Assembly (NCBI GenBank): GCA_017853735.1
Contig: JAFMJA010000070.1
Location: 1 to 10,814, forward strand
Direction: 5' to 3'
DNA: 10,814 bases
DNA from: Burkholderiaceae bacterium
Lineage (GTDB): Bacteria; Pseudomonadota; Gammaproteobacteria; Burkholderiales; Burkholderiaceae_C
Part shown: positions 1-5,514 of the stretch, one piece after another
Layout of the letters: every line of letters starts with the position of its first letter
Numbering within the stretch: the first letter of the stretch is position 1
Notes under the pieces: generated by a model
Database searches by the model: none
What the model was told of the DNA's origin: nothing
What the model saw: only the letters and a program-made list of their open reading frames with translations
Position numbers and translations under genes: made by a program

Positions 1-399
1 CGCTGGACCCGCACTCTCTCGACCATGTTTGCAGCCGGTGTGCCCTTGGTGGAATCGCTCGATTCGGTGGGCGGGGCATCAGGTAATTCTGTCTATGCGT
101 CGGCCACTGAGAAAATCCAGCATGAAGTGTCCACCGGCTCTAGCCTGACTGCAGCCATGACCGGAGTGCGCTTGTTTCCCAATATGGTGCTGCAGATGTG
201 CGCCATTGGCGAAGAGTCCGGCTCGATTGACCAGATGCTCGGAAAGGCTGCAGACTTCTACGAGTCTGAAGTCGATGACATGGTGGCTGGGCTCTCCAGC
301 CTGATGGAGCCGATCATCATCGTGATTCTTGGAACCATCATTGGCGGCATCGTGGTGTCGATGTACCTGCCCATTTTCAAATTGGGTCAGGTGGTTTGA
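1..399 (+). CDS. pilC: Type IV pilus inner-membrane platform protein PilC, C-terminal part (5' end outside window)
   Basis: The reading frame is open from base 1 and ends at TGA 397-399, so only about 132 C-terminal residues are present. PilC is the polytopic inner-membrane platform on which the PilB and PilT ATPases drive pilus extension and retraction. The visible part matches the second of the two T2SF cytoplasmic helical domains. It has the typical run FAAGVPLVESLD, then GSSLTAAM, a conserved GEESGSIDQML segment, and a final hydrophobic helix (IIIVILGTIIGGIVVSMYLPIF) just before the C-terminus. The ATG at base 25 is an internal methionine, not the start. pilD follows with a one-base stop/start overlap, as in many pilBCD operons. 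A GspF protein of a type II secretion system is the alternative, but the adjacent prepilin peptidase, coaE and zapD favour PilC. Confidence 0.93.
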   Translation, partial: RWTRTLSTMFAAGVPLVESLDSVGGASGNSVYASATEKIQHEVSTGSSLTAAMTGVRLFPNMVLQMCAIGEESGSIDQMLGKAADFYESEVDDMVAGLSSLMEPIIIVILGTIIGGIVVSMYLPIFKLGQVV

Positions 400-1247
400 T
401 GCCCGCTACGACGCTGGAGGTCGCCCTGATTGCCTTGTTGGGCCTGCTGATTGGCAGTTTTCTTAATGTGGTGGTTTATCGTTTGCCGAAAATGCTGGAG
501 CAACGCTGGCTTGACGAATGCGCGCATCTGGAGAAAAAGCCCTCCAGATCGGTCGACCCCTTTAACCTGGTCTTTCCGCGCTCGCACTGCCTGCGCTGTG
601 GCCACCATATACGCTGGTATGAAAATATTCCGGTGCTCAGCTTTTTAGGATTGCGCGGTCGATGCGCCAGTTGTGGCAGCGCCATCAGCTTGCGCTACCC
701 CTTGGTTGAGTTGGGCACTGCGGCCTTGTTTGGATTTTGTGGCTGGCGCTGGGGGATCACCTCCACTGCCCTGGCATGGGCTGGTCTGACAGCCGCTTTG
801 TTGACCCTCGGACTGATTGACTGGGACACCACCTTGCTGCCTGATGACATCAACTTGCCCCTGCTCTGGGCAGGTCTGGTGGCAGCTGCATTGCGTTGGA
901 TTGAAACTCCCCTTGATCAGGCCCTGTGGGGCGCGGTTGCGGGCTATTTGTCCCTGTGGTCGGTTTACTGGGGCTTTCGCTTGCTTACCGGCAAGGAAGG
1001 CATGGGCTATGGCGACTTCAAGCTGTTTGCAGCCCTGGGGGCATGGTTTGGCTGGCAGGCGCTGGTGCCCATAATCCTGATGGCCTCGGTCGCTGGTGCC
1101 TTGGTGGGCATAGCCATGAAGCTCGGCGGAACCCTGCGCGAAGGTGGCTATGTGCCGTTTGGGCCTTTTCTGGCAGTTGCTGGGCTGGCTATGCTAGTAC
1201 TGGGTCCGCAGACTTTTCTGAGTCTGATCGGCTTATCGATGATATGA
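399..1247 (+). CDS. pilD: Prepilin leader peptidase / N-methyltransferase PilD
   Basis: 282 residues, the usual family length. PilD is an integral inner-membrane aspartic protease. It cleaves the short leader of type IV prepilins and pseudopilins and methylates the new N-terminal residue. The N-terminal helix (residues about 6-28, ending in NVVVYRLP) is typical of the family. The cytoplasmic loop carries the two CxxC pairs C64/C67 and C89/C92 that bind zinc. The catalytic aspartates are D141 in LIDWD and D206 in the GYGDFK motif, followed by further membrane helices. The start is ATG 399, which overlaps the pilC TGA as TGATG. An AGGTGG Shine-Dalgarno-like site lies at 389-394. A TTG at 396 is in frame but less likely. 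The 3' end overlaps the coaE ATG as ATGA, so translation of the two is probably coupled. Confidence 0.97.
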   Translation: MPATTLEVALIALLGLLIGSFLNVVVYRLPKMLEQRWLDECAHLEKKPSRSVDPFNLVFPRSHCLRCGHHIRWYENIPVLSFLGLRGRCASCGSAISLRYPLVELGTAALFGFCGWRWGITSTALAWAGLTAALLTLGLIDWDTTLLPDDINLPLLWAGLVAAALRWIETPLDQALWGAVAGYLSLWSVYWGFRLLTGKEGMGYGDFKLFAALGAWFGWQALVPIILMASVAGALVGIAMKLGGTLREGGYVPFGPFLAVAGLAMLVLGPQTFLSLIGLSMI

Positions 1248-1852
1248 AGAAAACTCTACGCTTGGGATTGACCGGTGGAATTGGCAGCGGCAAAAGTACG
1301 GTCGCATCCATGCTTGCCGAGCTTGGTGCAGCGGTCATCGACGCAGACGCCCTGTCGCGTCAGTCCACCGCCCCGGGAGGCTTGGCGATCGAACCCATCC
1401 GGCGTGACCTGGGTTCAAAATACATCACCCCCGAGGGCGCTCTGGACCGCAGCCTGATGCGGTCTGAGGCATTTGCAGACCCGCAGTTGCGCCACAAACT
1501 CGAGGCAATTGTTCACCCTATCGTGGCCCAGGAAACCGAATTGCAAACGCAGCAAGCCCTGGCGCGTGGCCACCGTTGCATTGTTTACGATGTTCCCCTG
1601 CTGGTGGAGTCCAAACGTTGGAGGGCCCGGGTCGATAGGGTGGTGGTGGTGGACTGCTTTCCCGCCACCCAGATTGAGCGCGCTGTTCAAAGAAGCGGGC
1701 TGAGCCAGCAAGCCGTCAAGAACATCATGTCATCACAGGCAAGCCGCGACCAACGACTGCAGGCTGCTGACATCGTGATCTTCAATGAAGGCATCACCCT
1801 TGAGGCGCTTAGCGCTGAGGCCCGGCAATTGGGGCAACACTTCGGGCTATGA
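1244..1852 (+). CDS. coaE: Dephospho-CoA kinase CoaE
   Basis: 202 residues. CoaE is the cytosolic enzyme that phosphorylates the 3'-hydroxyl of the dephospho-CoA ribose with ATP, the last step of coenzyme A synthesis. The sequence shows the P-loop GGIGSGKST (residues 11-19), the substrate-binding region IDADALSRQ (32-40), HPIV, and the lid-region motif VPLLVE. A QASRDQRL segment near residue 165 is typical of the adenine-binding end of the family. The frame is open far upstream inside pilD, but homology begins at MKKTLRLGLTGG. The ATG at 1244 overlaps the pilD stop by four bases (ATGA), so I chose it. No independent Shine-Dalgarno site is obvious, which fits translational coupling to pilD. 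A coaE gene beside pilD and zapD is common in proteobacteria. Confidence 0.97.
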   Translation: MKKTLRLGLTGGIGSGKSTVASMLAELGAAVIDADALSRQSTAPGGLAIEPIRRDLGSKYITPEGALDRSLMRSEAFADPQLRHKLEAIVHPIVAQETELQTQQALARGHRCIVYDVPLLVESKRWRARVDRVVVVDCFPATQIERAVQRSGLSQQAVKNIMSSQASRDQRLQAADIVIFNEGITLEALSAEARQLGQHFGL

Positions 1853-1874
1853 TTCGGCTGTTCGGGAAAACACC

Positions 1875-2630
1875 GTGATCGTCTACGAGTACCCATTCAA
1901 CGAGCGAGTTCGCACCTATCTGCGGCTTGAATATCTCTATCGACGTCTGATCGAACTGGTTGCGCGTGAGTCTGCGCTTGATCACCACTTCGCCATCTTG
2001 ACCCTCTTCGAGATCATGGATGTTGGTGGCCGATCTGATCTGAAGTCCGAGGTATTGCGTGATCTTGAAAGGGAAAAGCAGGTTTTTGGCTCCTACCGTG
2101 ACAACCCGCATGTCACTCAGGATGTGCTGGATAACGTGCTGCAAAAATTCACTGAATGTTTTGAACAGCTCAATCAACAGACAGGCAAAACTGGACAAGC
2201 CCTGGCCTCCAATGATTGGCTCATGAGTATCCGCAGTCGTGCAGGCATACCTGGCGGAACCTGTGCCTTTGACTTGCCTGCTTACTTCGCCTGGCAACAT
2301 GATGCAGTTGAGCGCCGCCGCACCGATCTGGCCGAGTGGATGGTGACCCTGAACCCTCTGGTTAATGCGGTTTTGCTGTTGCTGAAAGTACTGCGCGATT
2401 CAGGATTGCCCCAAAAAGTCATGGCCAATGCGGGTCAATACCAGCAAACTCTGCCCCAGGGCCGTAGCTTTCAATTGTTGCGACTGGCGCTCGAGCCCAG
2501 CCTGGGAATCATTCCGGAAATCAGTGCCAATCGACTGATTGTTTCCATACGCATGATGCAACAGGCCAGCGAGGGGCGCCTCACCCCCTGGGCCGAGGAC
2601 GCTCCGTTCGAGTTGGCCCTTTGTTCATGA
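1875..2630 (+). CDS. zapD: Cell division protein ZapD (Z-ring bundling factor)
   Basis: 251 residues from the chosen start, close to the roughly 250 of the E. coli protein. ZapD (YacF, DUF1342) is a cytosolic protein that binds the C-terminal tail of FtsZ and crosslinks protofilaments at the division ring. The N-terminus IVYEYPFNERVRTYLRLE is the family signature. It is followed by a largely helical region with L-R-K-E-type heptads, a GIPGGTCAFDLPAYFAW segment and the C-terminal SIRMM strand region typical of the family. The frame is open back to 1785, but the signature begins directly after the GTG at 1875. GGGA at 1864-1867 lies seven bases upstream, so I place the start there. The gene sits 22 bases after coaE and 24 bases before yacG, the same neighbours as in E. 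coli (coaE-zapD-yacG). Confidence 0.96.
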   Translation: MIVYEYPFNERVRTYLRLEYLYRRLIELVARESALDHHFAILTLFEIMDVGGRSDLKSEVLRDLEREKQVFGSYRDNPHVTQDVLDNVLQKFTECFEQLNQQTGKTGQALASNDWLMSIRSRAGIPGGTCAFDLPAYFAWQHDAVERRRTDLAEWMVTLNPLVNAVLLLLKVLRDSGLPQKVMANAGQYQQTLPQGRSFQLLRLALEPSLGIIPEISANRLIVSIRMMQQASEGRLTPWAEDAPFELALCS

Positions 2631-2654
2631 AATCCGGCTACTTTCAGAGTACTT

Positions 2655-2858
2655 ATGGTGGTTCCATCCAGCTTTTTACGACGCGTGGCATGCCCTTGTT
2701 GCGGTGCTGAGAGCTTGTTCTCCAGAGAGAACCCCCATCGCCCCTTTTGCAGCGAGCGCTGCCGGAAAATCGACCTTGGAGCCTGGGCCAGCGAAAGCTT
2801 TCGCGTGGCCACCGAGGCTGCTCCCGAGGATGCCGCCAGTGATGCAGGGCTGCAATAA
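2655..2858 (+). CDS. yacG: DNA gyrase inhibitor / zinc-binding protein YacG
   Basis: 67 residues, normal for this very small family. YacG is a zinc-binding protein that in E. coli binds the GyrB C-terminal domain and prevents gyrase binding DNA. The four zinc ligands are visible: C13 and C16 in CPCCG, then C32 and C36 in PFCSERC. They are followed by the signature KIDLGAWASE. The acidic and alanine-rich C-terminal tail is poorly conserved in the family. The start is the first in-frame ATG, because an in-frame stop at 2628 excludes longer forms. The Shine-Dalgarno site is weak (AGAG near 2646). This is the last gene of the plus-strand operon, and its stop is nine bases from the mutT stop on the other strand, with no recognisable terminator in between. 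Confidence 0.95.
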   Translation: MVVPSSFLRRVACPCCGAESLFSRENPHRPFCSERCRKIDLGAWASESFRVATEAAPEDAASDAGLQ

Positions 2859-2867
2859 ATACAGGCC

Positions 2868-3377
2868 TTAACTGACAGGGATCTGGTGCGTGGCCCCAGT
2901 GAAGCCGCGCTCCTCAGCCAGCCAACCCAATACTGGTACGGTCCCGGGGAGTACTGGCGAGACTGTTACCGGTAGCGTTTCCCATGAGAAGCTCTGGCCC
3001 TCACGCATTTCAAGTTCGCCGCTCCAACTCAGGACCTTGCAGAAGTGCAGGCGCACCAGAGCATGGGGGTAGTCCACCACTTCGACCTTCCAGGGCTGGA
3101 CGATACCCAGCGTGATGCCCAGTTCTTCACGCAATTCACGCCGTAAGGCCTGCGACACAGTTTCTTCGGCCTCCAATTTGCCACCGGGAAATTCCCAGAA
3201 ACCTGCATAGACCTTTCCAGGCGGGCGGGATGTCAGCAAAAAACAATCCGTCTGCCTCAACAAGACACCCACTGCCACCTCGGTCAAGGGCCGATCTGCC
3301 CCTCCGGTTCGAGCCTGCTCAGGGTCGGCAATCAAGGCTGGCGGGTTCAAAGATTGGTCCGTCTTGCCAACATTCAC
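2868..3377 (-). CDS. mutT: MutT-type Nudix hydrolase (8-oxo-dGTP diphosphatase)
   Basis: Up to 169 residues. MutT hydrolyses 8-oxo-dGTP to the monophosphate and so keeps oxidised guanine out of DNA. A complete Nudix box is visible at residues 66-88 (G-x5-E-x7-RE-L-x-EE-x-G-I), preceded by the substrate-pocket motif GFWEFPGGK. The core TEVAVGVLL strand begins at residue 32, so the frame has about 30 extra N-terminal residues compared with E. coli MutT. The start is uncertain. The longest form begins at GTG 3377, 25 bases after the upstream ATPase stop and without a clear Shine-Dalgarno site. A shorter form from TTG 3287 would give 139 residues and has GGAGGGG about 11 bases upstream. It is the last gene of the minus-strand block. 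Other Nudix specificities cannot be excluded, though the motif context fits MutT well. Confidence 0.92.
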   Translation of the reverse strand: MNVGKTDQSLNPPALIADPEQARTGGADRPLTEVAVGVLLRQTDCFLLTSRPPGKVYAGFWEFPGGKLEAEETVSQALRRELREELGITLGIVQPWKVEVVDYPHALVRLHFCKVLSWSGELEMREGQSFSWETLPVTVSPVLPGTVPVLGWLAEERGFTGATHQIPVS

Positions 3378-3402
3378 GCATCAAGCGCGCTGCAAACTGC
3401 GC

Positions 3403-4278
3403 TCAAGCCTGTGCATGCTTGCCGGCATAGTCCTTGGCAAATTGATACGCTACCCGACCACTGCGCGATCCACGCTCAAGAGCCCAGACCAGCGCCTCGC
3501 CCTGGGCTTGTTCGATGGCTTGGCCTGGAACCCCAAAGAACGACAACCACTGCGCCACGATGCTGAGGTATTCGTCCTGGCTGAATGGGTAAAAACTGAC
3601 CCATAGTCCAAACCGCTCAGAAAGCGAAATCTTCTCTTCAACCACTTCCCCAGGGTGTATTTCACCGTCGTCACTGGGCTTGTAGCTCAGGTTGTCTTTC
3701 ATGTATTCGGGCAACAGGTGACGTCGGTTGCTGGTGACATAAATCAGGAGATTGGGGGTGCCAGCAGCCACGGACCCGTCCAGCATGGACTTCAGCGCCT
3801 TGTAGCCGCCATCGCCCTCCTCAAAACTGAGGTCATCGCAGAAGATAATGAATTTTTCAGGCCGGTTCGATACCACCTCCACAATGTCGGGAAGGTCGAT
3901 CATGTCGGCCTTGTCCACCTCGATCAGACGCAGGCCTTGCTCGGCATAGGTGTGCAGACAAGCACGGATCAGGGAGGATTTGCCGGTACCACGAGCGCCT
4001 GTGAGCAATACATTGTTGGCGGGAAGGCCTCTGACAAACTGCTCGGTATTGCGCTGGATTTTTTCCTTCTGCTGGTCAATTTCCTTCAACTGATGCAAAT
4101 GCATGGCAGCCAGATGCCTCACCGGCTCAATGACACCATGGCCCGAGCCACGCTTGCGGTAGCGAAAGGCAATAGAGGCCTGCCAGTCTGGCGGACTTAG
4201 AGGCTGGGGCAGAACGGATTCAATGCGTGCGATCAGTTGTTCGGCGCGCTCGATCAGGCGGTCAAATTTATCACTCAT
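3403..4278 (-). CDS. DUF815-family P-loop ATPase of unknown function
   Basis: 291 residues. It belongs to the DUF815 group of AAA+-like ATP-binding proteins, whose cellular role is not established to my knowledge. Walker A is GARGTGKS (residues 94-101), Walker B is FIIFCDDL (143-150), and a sensor-1-like segment TSNRRHL lies at 182-188. A conserved SLSERFGLWVSF stretch (219-230) and a C-terminal GSRSGRVAYQFAKDY (269-284) resemble arginine-finger and sensor-2 regions. The first 90 residues are helical, with LIERAEQLIARIE suggesting a coiled coil. No signal peptide or membrane segment is seen, so it is probably cytosolic. The ATG at 4278 overlaps the argJ stop by one base (TGATG on the minus strand), implying coupled expression. 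It lies between argJ and mutT, an order I know from other Burkholderiales. The fold call is firm; the function is unknown. Confidence 0.9.
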   Translation of the reverse strand: MSDKFDRLIERAEQLIARIESVLPQPLSPPDWQASIAFRYRKRGSGHGVIEPVRHLAAMHLHQLKEIDQQKEKIQRNTEQFVRGLPANNVLLTGARGTGKSSLIRACLHTYAEQGLRLIEVDKADMIDLPDIVEVVSNRPEKFIIFCDDLSFEEGDGGYKALKSMLDGSVAAGTPNLLIYVTSNRRHLLPEYMKDNLSYKPSDDGEIHPGEVVEEKISLSERFGLWVSFYPFSQDEYLSIVAQWLSFFGVPGQAIEQAQGEALVWALERGSRSGRVAYQFAKDYAGKHAQA

Positions 4279-5507
4279 CAGGATCTGTAATCGGCATTTA
4301 TCGTGACGTAATCGTGGCTCAGGTCGCAGGTCCAGACTGTGTCTTCGGCCTGGCCTCTACCCAGAAGAACCCTGACGGTGATCTCGCTTTGCTTCATCAC
4401 CCGTTGGCCATCCTCTTCTCGGTAGGCAGGGTGGCGCCCACCGCGCACCGCCACATGAACATCATCCAGGTACAAATCAATGCATGACTGGTCCAGATCC
4501 GCGATGCCCGCGTAGCCGACTGCCGCCAGGATACGTCCCAGGTTGGGGTCACTGGCGTAAAACGCAGTTTTTACCAGCGGGGAGTGGGCAATCGCATAAG
4601 CAACCTGGCGACACTCCCCAGCGTTTTTTCCCCCCTGCACATGCACCGTGATGAATTTGGTGGCACCTTCGCCATCACGAACAATCGCTTGAGCCAAGTT
4701 TCGGGCTACGTCCAGCATGGCTGACTTCAAGGCCTGGCCTTCTGCGCTGTGCAGCGATTCGATCGTGGGGTGATTGGCCTTGTTGCTGGCAATGACGACA
4801 AAGGAGTCGTTGGTGGAGGTGTCCCCGTCAACCGTCACACGATTGAAAGATCCTTCGGCCAGCTCAAGTGCCAGCTCTTGCATCAGCCCCTGATGGATTC
4901 GGGCATCTGTGGCCATGAAGCCCAGCATGGTCGCCATATTGGGCCGGATCATGCCAGCGCCCTTGCTAATGCCGGTGATGCTGACCAATGCGCCGCCGAT
5001 CATCACCTGCCTGCTGAACGCTTTTGGCACCGTGTCGGTGGTCATGATGCCCTCGGCAGCCAGCAGCCAGTTGTTTTCCTTGGCGTTGAGCAAGGCGCCA
5101 GGCAAGCTGGCTTCAATGCGCTCGCTGGGCAAGGGCTCCATGATGACGCCGGTAGAAAAGGGCAAGACCTGGGCAGGCGCAATATCCAGCAATTTGGCCA
5201 GGGCTGCGCAGATGCCGCGCGCGCGCACCAGGCCATCGGCCCCGGTTCCTGCGTTGGCATTACCGGTATTGACCACCAGGGCTCTGATGCCTTGGCCCTG
5301 CCCGAGATGCTCACGACAAACCTGCACTGGCGCTGCACAGAAGCGATTTTGTGTGAACACACCAGCCACCGAGCAACCTGCATCCAGCAGAGCGACGGTC
5401 AGGTCCTTGCGATTGGCCTTGCGTACACCTGCCTCCACGACACCAAGGCGCACCCCCGTGATCGGAAAAAGCGCATCCGCTTTGGGTGATGTCAGATTCA
5501 CAGTCAT
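4278..5507 (-). CDS. argJ: Bifunctional glutamate N-acetyltransferase / ornithine acetyltransferase ArgJ
   Basis: 409 residues, standard length. ArgJ moves the acetyl group from N-acetylornithine to glutamate, which recycles it in arginine synthesis. Bifunctional forms also use acetyl-CoA to make N-acetylglutamate. The self-cleavage site is clear: KGAGMIRPNMATMLGF, with T193 the new N-terminal nucleophile of the beta chain. An oxyanion-hole STG is at 118-120 and a VNTGNANAGTG segment is near residue 79. The C-terminus ends DLSHDYVTINADYRS, as in the family. The ATG at 5507 lies seven bases after the secA stop, and the 3' end overlaps the start of the DUF815 ATPase. Both argue for one transcript. 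Whether this copy is bifunctional or acetyl-transfer only cannot be told by reading. Confidence 0.97.
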   Translation of the reverse strand: MTVNLTSPKADALFPITGVRLGVVEAGVRKANRKDLTVALLDAGCSVAGVFTQNRFCAAPVQVCREHLGQGQGIRALVVNTGNANAGTGADGLVRARGICAALAKLLDIAPAQVLPFSTGVIMEPLPSERIEASLPGALLNAKENNWLLAAEGIMTTDTVPKAFSRQVMIGGALVSITGISKGAGMIRPNMATMLGFMATDARIHQGLMQELALELAEGSFNRVTVDGDTSTNDSFVVIASNKANHPTIESLHSAEGQALKSAMLDVARNLAQAIVRDGEGATKFITVHVQGGKNAGECRQVAYAIAHSPLVKTAFYASDPNLGRILAAVGYAGIADLDQSCIDLYLDDVHVAVRGGRHPAYREEDGQRVMKQSEITVRVLLGRGQAEDTVWTCDLSHDYVTINADYRS

Positions 5508-5514
5508 GACGAGT

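Noticed and set aside
926..1243. Extension of coaE upstream into pilD
   Set aside because: The extra residues are out-of-frame pilD; CoaE homology starts at ATG 1244.
4749..5489. Plus-strand open frame of 246 codons opposite argJ
   Set aside because: It is rich in His and Gly without motifs and mirrors the conserved ArgJ frame, so it is a shadow.
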